Shown: positions 38,401 through 47,651, counted from the first letter of the stretch. The stretch: DNA of 64,000 nt from Mucilaginibacter saanensis (GCF_014200575.1 NZ_JACHBZ010000003.1:248001-312000); one strand, 5' to 3'. A program made the numbers and translations. Notes: generated by a model from the sequence alone, not told the origin.

Positions 38401-40781
38401 CAGCAGTAAAAGTAACGGTTAATCAAACTCCAATTATACCAACAGCACCGCCTGTAAGTATTTGTATGGGCCAGATTGCCACACTTACGGCAAACAGCGG
38501 TATACCTGGCAGCAGTTACGAGTGGTTTAATGCGCCTGTTGGCGGAAACAGATTGTCATTAAATGGCACTTATACAACAACTGCGTTAACTGCAAATACA
38601 AGTTACTATGTGCAGGCAACATTTCAGGGTTGTACCGGCCCAAGAACGCAGGTAGATATACAAGTAAATTCATTAGCCAATATTACCAGTTTGCAAACCG
38701 GAACCGTGTGCAGTGGTAACGCACTAAATTACAGCATCACTGCCGATGTACCTATTGCTACATTTTCATGGAGCCGGGCTGCGGTGACTGGCATCAGTAA
38801 TACAGCAGTTACCGGTCAAACTTCGGGTACTATTACTGAAACCTTAATTAACACTACCACCAGTCCGATAGATGTAACGTATGTAGTAGTGCCTTTTGCC
38901 GGGGAATGCCCAGGTGCTCCTTTTGATTATGTAGTTACTGTTTACCCTACTCCGCTTATAACAAGTCAACCCACTGCAGAAATATGTAACATGACAAGCA
39001 GTAATTACGCTATTACCATCAACGTTCCGGGAACCAGCTTTAACTGGAGCCGTGCAGCAGTTGCAGGTATTAGCAACGCATCTGTATCAGGACAAACCGC
39101 TGGTACCATAAAGGAGGTATTATTTAACACGACTAATGCACCGGTTATTGCAAACTATACATTTAACTATAATACCACCAGATGTACAGGGGTACCCTTT
39201 CAATTGGCAGTTACAGTAAATCCTACCATAACAATCACAAGTGATAATAAAGGGACAGCCTGCAGCGGATCGCCTTTAGGCTATACCATTGAATCCAATA
39301 TCCCCTCTGCTACATTCAGTTGGCGGCGGGCGGCAGTTACCAATATCAGTAACCCAGCCGTGAGCGACCAAACCTCCGCCACCATTAATGAAACCCTGGT
39401 TAATACGGCTACTTTTCCGATTGCAGTTACTTATGTAATTACGCCTACAGCCTATGGCTGCACAGGCACGCCATTTATTTACAATGTTGTTGTGAATCCT
39501 CAACCCGGCACTCCAGTAGCAAACGCCAATTCGCCGGTTTGTTTGGGCAGCACCATACTTTTACGCACAGCCTCGGTTCCAAATGCTACCTACCTCTGGA
39601 CAGGACCAAACGGGTACTCATCAACTTTAGCAAATCCTGATGTATCAAATGTTACCGAAGCCAACGCCGGAACCTATAGTTTATCTGTATCATTAAACGG
39701 TTGCAGTAGTATAGCCGGCACTACCACGGTGGTTGTTAATCAACCACCGCAGGCACAAGCGGGCCCCAATCAGCTTGTTTGTACTACAATTACATCAGTA
39801 CAACTGGCGGGTATTATATCAGGCGGCACCAATACCGGAATATGGAGCAGTTCGGGCACCGGAACGTTTTCACCAGCAAGTAATCAACTCAATGCACAAT
39901 ATATTCCATCGGCACAGGATAAGAATAATGAAAGCGTAAAACTTACGCTTTCATCTACCAGCAAGGATGATTGTACCATTGCCACATCTGATATGACAAT
40001 AACTTTTGGCCCATCGCCTGCTGATGACGCCGGTCCGGACCAGGAAGTGTGCGCTCAGGATGCAGCTGTTCCGTTAAATGGTAAAATATTTATAGCAGGC
40101 GGAAGTAAATGGACCAGTTCAGGTACCGGAACTTTTAGTCCTTCTGCCGATCAACTGGATGCCTCTTATATTCCAACCAAAGCAGATGTGCAAAATGGTT
40201 CGGTTACCATCACGCTTACTGCCACCAGCGCCGACCAGTGCTATATAGCAACAGACGATCTGAAAATAAAATTCACGCCACCACCAACAGTTAATGCGGG
40301 GGGTATAACTTACGTATTAAAAAACAAAACCGTTACCTTAAACCCTGTGGTGAGCGACGATAATGTGCAGTATTTATGGTCACCTAATATTAACATTAGT
40401 AACACTCAAATAAAAAATCCCGTTATTACAGGCGATGTTGACAGAACATACACTCTACAGGTAACTGATATCAGGGGCTGTGTTACACAATCGGTGGTTT
40501 TTGTTAAGGTATCCCCTGATATTACCGTGCCCAATACATTTACGCCTAACGGCGACGGGTACAATGATATATGGGAAATAAAGGGGCTTATTGCTTATCA
40601 GGACGCAATAGTGGATATATTTAACAGATATGGAACTAAGTTATTTCATTCCGTTGGTTACAGCACACCGTGGGATGGCACTTACAATGGCCAAATGTTA
40701 CCTTCTGGTACCTATTATTATATCATCAATACAAAAGTTAACAATCAAGTTCTTTCGGGCCCTGTTACAATTTTAAGATAG
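35469..40781 (+). CDS. Multi-Ig-like T9SS surface protein with CHU_C sorting domain
   Basis: 1770 residues with a signal peptide (1-20). After an N-terminal beta domain (21-98) come seven tandem Ig_7-type repeats of about 79 residues (100-657; core WYDAPTGG and TTTYYVQT), two GVFTA-TGEINLS repeats (660-815), one PKD-like domain (822-905), two more Ig_7 repeats (906-1068), three PKD-like repeats with SWSRAAVTGISN (1069-1344), one Ig-like (1350-1425), a pair with SSGTGTFSP (1426-1603), and the gliding-motility-associated C-terminal domain (1686-1770, VPNTFTPNGDGYNDIWEIKG). That domain is the type-B T9SS export signal. No enzyme domain is seen; a surface adhesin or filament is likely. The PorP/SprF gene 42 nt downstream is its expected partner. 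Confidence 0.9.
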   Translation: MNIRLFIFFLLVIPFKLHSQICTLNVDISTTGTVICSGNTVTITATPTGGIGPYNLVWNTGETTNSINVNKAGTYTVTVTDKTAGCQPVIKNISVVVAPSPKPPTAAGQTVCQNTPATLTATGPGGNYQWYDAPTGGNFLGSGSTYTTPPITYSMFFYVQTTVSDCTSPRTAVPVYVAGKPSVTGTTVCVGSNATLAASGGDTYIWYDAATGGNQVGTGPTFTTPPLFNTTTYYVESIVNGCASGRIPVLARVGTPPQPPTATNISVCAGSVASLHADAPAGVLNWFDVPTGGVPLITSPDFTTPPLNATTTYYVQTSLNDCLSSRTPVKVTVNPIPATPAPQTISICSGTSTTLTASATTTGSYQWYDAPEDGHLLTTARTYNTPVLTRSTTYYVLSTSAGCTSDRSAIVVNITPPPTAPSVSGSIICIGSITTLTATSASGGTIEWYGTATGGQLLASNASYTTPALTTSTTYYVQTVLAGCISSRTAVAVTVLPPTVAPTASPVSICAGNQAQLTAFSANGNYAWYDSPTGGTLLSAAQSYVTPVLSATKTYYVQTAVNDCESARTPVTVTVNPPPAVPTVHGTTICSGTSTALTASSSAGTTLNWYTSAVGGSPIASGGTFNTPILSQNTTYYVESTTATCTSARTPVTVTINSADTFGFLYPSGTYGTTGTNPQPIIRNFPSGGVFTAAPAGLVFANNTTGEINLSLSIPGTYIITLTSNGPCGGTYRAPVTISDHPNSDFFYDGPYCQDGINPLPSFAPGSSGGVFTATPGLVFKSASTGEINLSASTPGTYTITNTITRNNALSTISHTVVEIDKRVIVNAGADQTLPIGTPVSLSGSIGGASGGRWAGGTGTFANSSHLSTTYTPGPGETAAALRLTSSDPNNACGIQSDEVIIHFQPGPAAPTVPGTSICQGGSVTLSAIAPGGTYKWFDAPTDGTLLNTGPTYATPALTATTVYYVQTTLNNLTSPRTAVKVTVNQTPIIPTAPPVSICMGQIATLTANSGIPGSSYEWFNAPVGGNRLSLNGTYTTTALTANTSYYVQATFQGCTGPRTQVDIQVNSLANITSLQTGTVCSGNALNYSITADVPIATFSWSRAAVTGISNTAVTGQTSGTITETLINTTTSPIDVTYVVVPFAGECPGAPFDYVVTVYPTPLITSQPTAEICNMTSSNYAITINVPGTSFNWSRAAVAGISNASVSGQTAGTIKEVLFNTTNAPVIANYTFNYNTTRCTGVPFQLAVTVNPTITITSDNKGTACSGSPLGYTIESNIPSATFSWRRAAVTNISNPAVSDQTSATINETLVNTATFPIAVTYVITPTAYGCTGTPFIYNVVVNPQPGTPVANANSPVCLGSTILLRTASVPNATYLWTGPNGYSSTLANPDVSNVTEANAGTYSLSVSLNGCSSIAGTTTVVVNQPPQAQAGPNQLVCTTITSVQLAGIISGGTNTGIWSSSGTGTFSPASNQLNAQYIPSAQDKNNESVKLTLSSTSKDDCTIATSDMTITFGPSPADDAGPDQEVCAQDAAVPLNGKIFIAGGSKWTSSGTGTFSPSADQLDASYIPTKADVQNGSVTITLTATSADQCYIATDDLKIKFTPPPTVNAGGITYVLKNKTVTLNPVVSDDNVQYLWSPNINISNTQIKNPVITGDVDRTYTLQVTDIRGCVTQSVVFVKVSPDITVPNTFTPNGDGYNDIWEIKGLIAYQDAIVDIFNRYGTKLFHSVGYSTPWDGTYNGQMLPSGTYYYIINTKVNNQVLSGPVTILR
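35766..37439 (+). repeat. Seven tandem Ig_7 coding repeats (about 237 bp each)
   Basis: DNA encoding residues 100-657 repeats with a period near 79 codons. Copies share the pattern CxGxxxTLTA, WYDAPTGG, TTTYYVQ and RTPVTVTVNP but have diverged clearly at DNA level, so they are old duplications. Two further copies lie at about 38184-38672. Confidence 0.8.
38673..39500 (+). repeat. Three tandem PKD-like coding repeats
   Basis: Residues 1069-1344 contain three copies of about 90 residues with the shared core FSWSRAAVTGISN and a GT-I-ETL-NTT stretch. The third copy reads SWRRAAVTNISN. They are part of the same surface protein gene. Confidence 0.7.
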
Positions 40782-40823
40782 TACCAATGCACTACGTTTT
40801 ATAACCGCTGTGCTACTACAACT

Positions 40824-41849
40824 ATGCAAATCATGAAGAAAATTATATATGCTGTTATTATTCTTGTAGCGTTTATGCAGTTGGCGCAGGCGCAGCAACG
40901 ACCGCAATACACTCAATATATTTTTAATAATTATCTTTTGAATCCGGCGTTAACAGGCATTGAAAATTATACCGATGTAAAAGCAGGATACCGCAGCCAA
41001 TGGACAGGCTTGCAGGGAGCTCCGGTTACCGGCTATTTCACTATAAATGCCCCGTTGGGGAAAAATTTTTTACAGGGCGACGCTACCGCCTTTCCGGCCA
41101 GCGGCGGCCTTAATCCATCAAGCAGGTTATATACGCAACAGTACCAAGCCGCAGAGCCGCACCATGGTATTGGTTTAACTATAGTGTCTGATAAAACAGG
41201 TCCTATCACCCAAACTAATATTGATGCTACCTACGCATATCATCTTGGCTTAAGCAGTACGTTAAACCTGGCCGTTGGGGTGGCGGCAGGCGTTAGCCAT
41301 AATGTACTCAATCAATCACAAATAACACTTGCTGACCCTTTAGACCCCGTGTTTTATAATATAGATAATAACCAATGGAAACCAGACCTGGGAGTAGGTT
41401 TATGGGCATATGCAGCAAATTATTTTGTTGGCGTTTCGGTACAGCAAATACTCCCTCAAAATATGTTTATAACCAGCAATAACAGTGCGTATCAAAATAA
41501 AACTGTACCTCATTATTTTTTAACAGGGGGCTTTAAAGTATTTTTATCCGACGATGTTACTTTGTTACCATCCGTGCTTTTTAAATACATTAAACCAGTA
41601 CCTACCACCTATGATGTTAATATGAAACTATCATTTCAGGATAAGTTTTGGTTTGGCGGCTCATACCGGCATAATGATTCTTTTGCGGCCCTGGTTGGGT
41701 TTAATCTCAGTTCATTTATTAACGTTGGTTATTCTTATGATTTTACCACCTCCGCTTTAAATACCGTGAGCAATGGTTCGCATGAAATTGTAATAGGCAT
41801 TTTACTGAATAACCGCTATAAGGTTTCATGCCCACAACACACATTTTAA
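40824..41849 (+). CDS. PorP/SprF-family type IX secretion membrane protein
   Basis: 341 residues. The N-terminal signal is followed by RPQYTQYIFNNYLLNPALTG, the hallmark of PorP/SprF, and a predicted outer-membrane beta-barrel to the end (FNLSSFINVGYSYDFTTSAL). Family members dock T9SS cargo carrying type-B CHU_C domains at the surface. It starts 42 nt after the giant CHU_C protein, so a dedicated pair is very likely. The ATG at 40824 is used here; the ATG three codons later (MKKIIYAVIILV) is an equally good start. A terminator follows. Confidence 0.93.
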   Translation: MQIMKKIIYAVIILVAFMQLAQAQQRPQYTQYIFNNYLLNPALTGIENYTDVKAGYRSQWTGLQGAPVTGYFTINAPLGKNFLQGDATAFPASGGLNPSSRLYTQQYQAAEPHHGIGLTIVSDKTGPITQTNIDATYAYHLGLSSTLNLAVGVAAGVSHNVLNQSQITLADPLDPVFYNIDNNQWKPDLGVGLWAYAANYFVGVSVQQILPQNMFITSNNSAYQNKTVPHYFLTGGFKVFLSDDVTLLPSVLFKYIKPVPTTYDVNMKLSFQDKFWFGGSYRHNDSFAALVGFNLSSFINVGYSYDFTTSALNTVSNGSHEIVIGILLNNRYKVSCPQHTF

Positions 41850-41878
41850 TTAAGCTGACCGGAATTTATCGTAAAAAT

Positions 41879-41910
41879 AAAAGCCTGTAAATAAATATTT
41901 ACAGGCTTTT
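41879..41910. terminator. Bidirectional terminator between porP/sprF and the response regulator
   Basis: AAAAGCCTGTAAATA (41879-41893) and TATTTACAGGCTTTT (41896-41910) form a perfect inverted repeat with A and T tails in both directions. It separates the convergent porP/sprF and response-regulator genes. Confidence 0.9.
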
Positions 41911-41931
41911 CAATTGCATATTTATATAATC

Positions 41932-42321
41932 CTAATTGGCTCCGAATATATCTTTCAATTTCAGCTTAGTCATGGGTTTAATAATATAGTCTAATACAAA
42001 ATTATACTTCTTAGAGCGAGAAATATCTTCAGGATCAATAGAAGAAGATATCACATAAACATTAACTTGTTTGTTCAGTTTTCCGCGCAATCTTTTAAAC
42101 CTGTCTAAAAACTCCCAACCATTCATCATCGGCATATGCAGATCAAGAAATATAATATCAGGTAATTCATCCCCGTTATTTTTGTTTCTGTACAAAAAAT
42201 CCAGCACGGCAGCTCCGTCAGAACTGTATTGGGTAACAGGAGCCGAGGATACATATACGTCTATCATCTTCCGCATGATGAAATGCTGAATGGGTTCGTC
42301 ATCAATAATTATTAGATTCAC
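41932..42321 (-). CDS. Single-domain response regulator (CheY-like receiver)
   Basis: 129 residues with a GTG start, consisting only of a receiver domain. Asp7-Asp8 (IIIDDEP) bind Mg, Asp60 (FLDLHMP) is the phosphoacceptor, Ser92/Ser93 take the switch Thr/Ser place and Lys115 (YIIKPM) is conserved. There is no output domain, so it must act by protein contact. No histidine kinase is nearby. It lies 40 nt downstream of gmd on the same strand and may be co-transcribed with it, which hints at control of the polysaccharide locus. Confidence 0.93.
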   Translation of the reverse strand: MNLIIIDDEPIQHFIMRKMIDVYVSSAPVTQYSSDGAAVLDFLYRNKNNGDELPDIIFLDLHMPMMNGWEFLDRFKRLRGKLNKQVNVYVISSSIDPEDISRSKKYNFVLDYIIKPMTKLKLKDIFGAN

Positions 42322-42361
42322 GCTGGTAGTTTTTAGAAAACTTAACTAAAAAACAAATACA

Positions 42362-43477
42362 TTATTCAAATTGGTTTTTGATCTCGTAGCCCAACTCTCT
42401 CAACACTTTTTCCTTTCTGAATAAACTAACGTCAGAAGTAACCATATCGCTAACGAGCATTTGAAGATTATATTTGATTTTCCAACCTAATTTTTCAATT
42501 GCCTTGGTAGGGTCGCCTATCAGTAACTCCACCTCGGTAGGACGGAAATATGCAGGATCAATGGCAACTACTTCTTTGCCTATCTCTACCAAATAATCTA
42601 CATTTCTACAGGCCGATACATACCCTTTCTCGTTCACACCTTCGCCTTTAAAAGTAATTTCTATACCTAGTTCGTCAAATGCCATTCTTACAAACTCCCT
42701 TACCGGTGTGGTTATTCCTGTAGCAATTACATAGTCTTCAGGTTTTTCTTGTTGCAGAATAAGCCACATAGCCTCTACATAGTCCTTAGCATGTCCCCAG
42801 TCACGGCGTGCGTCAAGGTTTCCTAAAAATAGTTTATGTTGCAAACCTAAGGCAATTTTGGCAACGCCACGTGTAATTTTACGTGTTACAAATGTTTCGC
42901 CACGTAACGGACTTTCATGGTTAAATAAAATACCGTTGCATGCAAACATGTTATAGGCTTCGCGGTAATTAACCGTGATCCAATAAGCATAAAGCTTAGC
43001 CACGGCATAGGGTGAGCGCGGATAAAAAGGCGTAGTTTCTGATTGAGGTACGGCCTGTACCAACCCATAAAGCTCTGATGTTGACGCCTGGTATATCTTT
43101 GTTTTTTTATTTAGCTGTAATATCCTTATGGCCTCTAATAACCTCAGCGTACCAATACCATCTGCATTAGCAGTATATTCTGGTGTATCAAAGCTTACCT
43201 TCACGTGCGACATAGCACCCAGGTTATATATTTCATCAGGCTGTACCTGTTGTATGATCCTGATGAGGTTAGTTGAATCAGAAAGGTCACCGTAATGCAT
43301 TATGAAATTCCTGTCAACCTCATGCGGGTCCTGATACAGGTGGTCTATCCTCTCCGTGTTGAACAGTGAACTTCTTCTCTTAATCCCGTGAACTTCGTAA
43401 TCTTTTGATAGTAATAGTTCTGCAAGGTATGCACCATCCTGGCCGGTAATACCGGTTATTAAAGCTTTTTTTTTCAT
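42362..43477 (-). CDS. gmd: GDP-mannose 4,6-dehydratase
   Basis: 371 residues from MKKKALITG. The frame runs 20 codons further upstream, but this ATG at 43475-43477 begins the Rossmann fold directly. [12 protein letters not shown] is the nucleotide-binding turn, [20 protein letters not shown] is diagnostic for Gmd, STSELYG holds the catalytic Thr and Glu, and [12 protein letters not shown] the Tyr/Lys pair. It converts GDP-mannose to GDP-4-keto-6-deoxymannose, the precursor of GDP-fucose, rhamnose or perosamine. No epimerase/reductase such as fcl is adjacent, so the final sugar is undetermined. It is about 440 nt away from the main polysaccharide run. Confidence 0.96.
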   Translation of the reverse strand: MKKKALITGITGQDGAYLAELLLSKDYEVHGIKRRSSLFNTERIDHLYQDPHEVDRNFIMHYGDLSDSTNLIRIIQQVQPDEIYNLGAMSHVKVSFDTPEYTANADGIGTLRLLEAIRILQLNKKTKIYQASTSELYGLVQAVPQSETTPFYPRSPYAVAKLYAYWITVNYREAYNMFACNGILFNHESPLRGETFVTRKITRGVAKIALGLQHKLFLGNLDARRDWGHAKDYVEAMWLILQQEKPEDYVIATGITTPVREFVRMAFDELGIEITFKGEGVNEKGYVSACRNVDYLVEIGKEVVAIDPAYFRPTEVELLIGDPTKAIEKLGWKIKYNLQMLVSDMVTSDVSLFRKEKVLRELGYEIKNQFE

Positions 43478-43641
43478 AAATGTTATTTTTAAATTGGCTG
43501 GATAATTACAAAGGTTTAGGTATCCAATATTTGACAAAAAAAATTAATTCAGCTAAGTATTTTTCAGAAGAAATATGTTAAACATTGGCTAATAACCGGA
43601 AACTATTATCTGATTTATTCGTATAAAAAATAAAAAAGGTA

Positions 43642-43905
43642 ATGAACCAGATTTTGCCGTTATTCGCTTATAACAATTATATAATGAGTGAGCCTATCCA
43701 AAGAAAGATCTATCTAACTGATCTTGAACGCGATCTTACATTTTCTGGTTTTGTAAAGTCTTTTGTAGAATCAGGTAAAACAATGGATATTGTACTGCTT
43801 GATGTTAAGGTTTACGAGTACTCCTCTTCCAACTTTTTGTATGCGGCACCTGAAATCGCTGTTTCAAGGCCTAAAAGTGCACTTCATATTGAAGATGTAA
43901 AATAA
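43642..43905 (+). CDS. Small hypothetical protein
   Basis: 87 codons on the plus strand between two minus-strand genes. The first 14 codons are unconvincing; MSEPIQRKIYLTDLERDLTF from the ATG at 43684 (73 residues) is a more likely start. The sequence has a balanced, protein-like composition with a hydrophobic stretch MDIVLLDVKVYEYSS, but I recognise no domain. It stops 11 nt before the convergent glycosylphosphotransferase gene end. It could be spurious. Confidence 0.4.
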   Translation: MNQILPLFAYNNYIMSEPIQRKIYLTDLERDLTFSGFVKSFVESGKTMDIVLLDVKVYEYSSSNFLYAAPEIAVSRPKSALHIEDVK

Positions 43906-43915
43906 TAAGGACTGC

Positions 43916-45307
43916 TTAATACGCGTTTTCTTCGCCTCTTAGGGCATTAAGTATGGTAAAGTAAATAATTTTTAAATCAAGCGAGGGAGTCCAGTTTTCC
44001 AGGTACCAGATATCATATTCTACCCTTTTTTCCATCAAACTAATATCGTTAGTTTCGCCCCTGAAACCGTTGATCTGTGCCCAACCTGTAATACCAGGTT
44101 TAAGATAATGCCTTACCATGTATTTATCTATAATACTTCTGTAGTGCTCGGTATGTTTTAACATGTGGGGCCTTGGCCCTATCACACTCATATCGCCTAA
44201 TAGTACATTGATAAACTGGGGAAGTTCATCGAGGCTCGTTTTCCGGAGAAATTTACCAACACGTGTTATCCGTTCATCATTTTTACTTACCTGCCTGGTA
44301 TGGCTTTCGTCATTAACCCTCATACTCCTGAATTTATAACACCAAAATTCAGTGTTATTACGACCGTTTCGTAACTGCTTAAACAATACCGGCCCTTTGC
44401 CCTGGCATTTGATAATAATACCTATAATGGGATATAACCAGCTCATAATAAATACCAAAACAAATAAGCTGAATAAAATATCAACAAGACGCTTGGCAAA
44501 GCGGTTGTGTAACTCCTCTAAAGGCTCTGTTTTTAGGCTTATTACGGGAGAATTACCGATGTAGTTAATACTATATTGCGCCGTTATTGACGGACTAAAA
44601 TCAGGCACAAATTTTAACCTGATACAATGGCTTTCGGCTTGGTTAAGTAAAAACTCAATGTTATCAGATAGTACCGGGGTTAATGAAACATATAATTCAT
44701 TGATACCGTTATCGGCTGCTTTTTTCATTTGCAGCCTCACATCTTTTAAAAACTCATCCTTGCTCCCATTATTTAACGATTCACTTTCATTAAGAAAGCC
44801 CTCAAAACTATACAGGTTTTCGTTGTCCTTAAAATAACTGGCAAGTGCTATTGCCGATGGGCTTATACCCATTAAGGCAACTTGTTTACGAAACTTGAAC
44901 TTTCTTTTAATGAAGGATTCGATGATGCTAAGCAGGAACTTTCTGATTAAAAAGTGTACAGCCAGCATAACGTAAAAGCATATCAGCACGTATTTTAATG
45001 CCATTAGCTCCCTGGTATAAAATAAACACGATGTTAAAAATAATACATGAAGCGACCAAACTTTCCATGTAAAGCCGTACTGATTAAACTCTCTTGTTGG
45101 CCTCTGAACGCTGTAAAAATTTATAATATTTGAACAAATAAACCATAACAGGTTGATGGTAATCAGATTTCTTCTGTAAAGGTCATAAGCCACAAATTGA
45201 TTTGATGCATTTACCAATTGAAAGGATAAAATAAAAACGTAGTTTATAATTACATAGTCAGTAAACGCCAGGATAAGCCTGAGTGAATAGTTGTAATGAT
45301 TTTTCAT
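43916..45307 (-). CDS. Undecaprenyl-phosphate sugar phosphotransferase (WcaJ-like priming enzyme)
   Basis: 463 residues. The N-terminal half has about five membrane helices and a CoA-binding-like region (around 140-250); the C-terminal bacterial sugar transferase domain (about 265-463) shows [44 protein letters not shown] and [19 protein letters not shown]. It transfers a sugar-1-phosphate, usually glucose-1-P, to undecaprenyl phosphate, the first step of repeat-unit assembly. It is the last gene of the long minus-strand polysaccharide run, 80 nt after the WcaI-like gene. The donor sugar could be galactose. Confidence 0.93.
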   Translation of the reverse strand: MKNHYNYSLRLILAFTDYVIINYVFILSFQLVNASNQFVAYDLYRRNLITINLLWFICSNIINFYSVQRPTREFNQYGFTWKVWSLHVLFLTSCLFYTRELMALKYVLICFYVMLAVHFLIRKFLLSIIESFIKRKFKFRKQVALMGISPSAIALASYFKDNENLYSFEGFLNESESLNNGSKDEFLKDVRLQMKKAADNGINELYVSLTPVLSDNIEFLLNQAESHCIRLKFVPDFSPSITAQYSINYIGNSPVISLKTEPLEELHNRFAKRLVDILFSLFVLVFIMSWLYPIIGIIIKCQGKGPVLFKQLRNGRNNTEFWCYKFRSMRVNDESHTRQVSKNDERITRVGKFLRKTSLDELPQFINVLLGDMSVIGPRPHMLKHTEHYRSIIDKYMVRHYLKPGITGWAQINGFRGETNDISLMEKRVEYDIWYLENWTPSLDLKIIYFTILNALRGEENAY

Positions 45308-45387
45308 GTTTTTTGATAAAGCAGTACAGTAGACGTTTTACAATTTAAATCTGATTTATTAGGTGATTGGGTGATTACCCTTTATGC

Positions 45388-46680
45388 TTATTTTAATTCC
45401 AAAAATTCAAGCTTTGGCTGCTCGGTATTTGAAGGTATATTATCTACTTGGGACATCAGTTTTTTAAGAATACTATTTTTATTCAGATAGCTTTCTGCGT
45501 AATTACGTCCGTTTAGCTTAATTGCCGAATTATCACGGATACAACAATTATATATAGCATCTTTTAACGAAGTAAGGTTTTCTGAAGGGATTACAATACC
45601 CATTTCATTTTCATTTACTACCTCAAATAAGTTGGTACCAGGCTCAGCAGTTACCAAGGCTAACCCACCTACGGCCAAAATTGTAGTTAGTTTTGAAGGC
45701 ATCATTAAATCACTCGCACTCTTTTTCTGTAGAATCAGGTGCACATCGGCCATGTTTAAAAAGTTGTTAAACATATCTGGTTGTTGAAGCGGCATAAAAA
45801 AGATATTTTCAAGCTTGTTTTCTTTCGCAATCAACATTAGCTTTTCTTTGTATGGCCCTGTACCACATATCACGAACTTGATAAATGTTGATGATTCCAA
45901 CTCCTTTGCAACATTTATTATGCTTTCAAGCCCCTGCTTTTCGCCTATGCTGCCAGAGTATAATATCACCTTGTCATCCTGATGAAAGCCCCATAAAATT
46001 TTCAATTCAGCACTGTCATATAACGGACAGTAAGCGGTTGTATCCACCCAGTTAGGGAAAAATATAATTTCCTTATCAATTTTATTGGCAATTTTTTTAA
46101 GCATACCGCTGGATATGGAACTGATGAAGTTCACTTTGCGCATAATTAGCTTCTCCATAGAAAACAGCACCTTAAAAGCCTTTGGCGATTTAAGTATTTT
46201 CAGATCCCGGGCCGCCTCAATTTGTAGATCCTGTATGTGATACAGTATTTTACCTCCCTTAAAAAACCTGTAAATGACACCTAAAAACCCTAAATGAAAT
46301 GGTGGAGCTATACAAAAAATATAATCTTTCTTTGGCTTAAACAACAAATAAATGATCATGATGAGTGCCGAAAAGAAAAAACTAAACTCATGAATAAGGC
46401 GCTTTAAACCACTGGGTTGTTTAGGTACATATAAAGGGCACCTGTAAATATTAAGCATACCTTTCCTTAAGGTTTCCCTGGTATAGAACCTGTTTTTATA
46501 TGGCGATTGTACTTTCCAGTATGGATAATACGGAAAAGAAGTTACCACAGAACACTCATAGTTGTTTTCAATCATCCAATCAACCATCTCGCCGGTGTAC
46601 TTGCCTATCCCTGTTAACTCCGGCGAAAAATTGATGCCGATAACAAGAATGCTTTTTTCTGATGACCCTGGCTTTTTCAT
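45388..46680 (-). CDS. WcaI-like glycosyltransferase (GT4)
   Basis: 430 residues. The N-terminus ILVIGINFSPELTGIGKYTG with VVTSFPYYPYWKV matches the colanic acid WcaI group. The GT-B C-terminal half has ILYSGSIGEKQGLESIINVA, VICGTGPYKEKL and KLTTILAVGGLALVTAEPGT. It probably adds one sugar to the lipid-linked precursor on the cytoplasmic face. It lies between a methyltransferase and the priming transferase, in line with early assembly steps. Donor and acceptor are unknown. Confidence 0.88.
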   Translation of the reverse strand: MKKPGSSEKSILVIGINFSPELTGIGKYTGEMVDWMIENNYECSVVTSFPYYPYWKVQSPYKNRFYTRETLRKGMLNIYRCPLYVPKQPSGLKRLIHEFSFFFSALIMIIYLLFKPKKDYIFCIAPPFHLGFLGVIYRFFKGGKILYHIQDLQIEAARDLKILKSPKAFKVLFSMEKLIMRKVNFISSISSGMLKKIANKIDKEIIFFPNWVDTTAYCPLYDSAELKILWGFHQDDKVILYSGSIGEKQGLESIINVAKELESSTFIKFVICGTGPYKEKLMLIAKENKLENIFFMPLQQPDMFNNFLNMADVHLILQKKSASDLMMPSKLTTILAVGGLALVTAEPGTNLFEVVNENEMGIVIPSENLTSLKDAIYNCCIRDNSAIKLNGRNYAESYLNKNSILKKLMSQVDNIPSNTEQPKLEFLELK

Positions 46681-46721
46681 TTGCTATAAACTATAAAGAA
46701 GTAAATATTATATTTTTAACC

Positions 46722-46738
46722 GCCAGCAGGTTGCTGGC
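46722..46738. repeat. Small intergenic hairpin
   Basis: GCCAGCA/TGCTGGC is a perfect 7-bp stem with a 3-nt loop, lying in the 83-nt gap between the methyltransferase and WcaI-like genes. It has no U run. Confidence 0.35.
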
Positions 46739-46763
46739 ACGCGGTAGCTTAATGCTGGTTCGG

Positions 46764-47651
46764 TTAAGCGTTTACCCTTTTGGCTAAACACATCAACGTT
46801 AGTGCACTGATATCAGCATTGGGGTTTCTCCCTGAAAGTATATTGCCCAATCGGTATTTGAGTTCAGTTTTACCTTTCTGTCCCTGCAATACCTCTTCGC
46901 CAAGTTCATGGTTATGAGGATAAACCCCAACCTCAAAATTTAAAGGTTCCAGAATGTTTTTAAAAAAGCTTTTAGAAACACCGTGTCCCGGTTTATGGTG
47001 TATTTCGCAAGCCAGGCCCCAAAACTGCTGACTCTGTGTTTTGTGAAACCCTCGCCCTGTTATCCTATAAATCAGTTTGCGGCTGTTCCACAATAATTTG
47101 GCGACACCTTTATAATCCCAGGCGCTTAATTGCGGATCGTGATCGGTAACCAATAACCCACCGAGTTTTACTATACGTGCTGCTTCTTTCAAAATAGCTT
47201 CCATATCTTCGCAATGGTGCAGGGCAGCATTTAAAGTAACCACATCCGCAAACCCCGAAATAAAAGGGAGATCCGTAGCATCAGCAAGCACGCTTACATA
47301 CCCTTGCTCGTTAGCCAATTTTAACGATGTTGATGCTACATCCACACCGATAATAAGCTTAGGACTACCTTTAAGTGTTGCGTAAATATTACCAGGGCCG
47401 CAACCAATATCAACCACCACTTTATTATCCCAATTGCCTATGGCAGCAAGCCATCTGCGTTTAAAGTAATCGCTCCTGTGGCAATAAGTTAAATACTCTT
47501 CAGCCCATTCCGGATTATTAAAATAATAGGCATTTGCCTTAATAGCCTCTGACGGCTTTTCAATAGGAAACTCAAAATACTTGCCCTTGTTCTCAAATTT
47601 CCGGTTTGACTTTACAAAAGGGGCTAATGCTGCTTGTTGGTTTGTAGCCAT
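46764..47651 (-). CDS. SAM-dependent class I methyltransferase
   Basis: 295 residues. VVVDIGCGPGN is motif I for SAM binding, GVDVASTSLKLANEQGY gives the acidic residue of motif II, and VVTLNAALHHCEDMEAIL with GGLLVTDHDP completes the Rossmann core (about 70-190). The C-terminal part is unassigned. By context it may methylate a sugar or the growing glycan, but a role on another substrate cannot be excluded. It follows a 203-nt gap and so may start a separate transcript. Confidence 0.83.
   Translation of the reverse strand: MATNQQAALAPFVKSNRKFENKGKYFEFPIEKPSEAIKANAYYFNNPEWAEEYLTYCHRSDYFKRRWLAAIGNWDNKVVVDIGCGPGNIYATLKGSPKLIIGVDVASTSLKLANEQGYVSVLADATDLPFISGFADVVTLNAALHHCEDMEAILKEAARIVKLGGLLVTDHDPQLSAWDYKGVAKLLWNSRKLIYRITGRGFHKTQSQQFWGLACEIHHKPGHGVSKSFFKNILEPLNFEVGVYPHNHELGEEVLQGQKGKTELKYRLGNILSGRNPNADISALTLMCLAKRVNA

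Noticed and set aside
35766..38672. Regular repeats that might suggest a CRISPR or satellite array
   Set aside because: They are about 237 bp long, in one open frame, and encode Ig-like domains; no 24-40 bp repeats with unique spacers.
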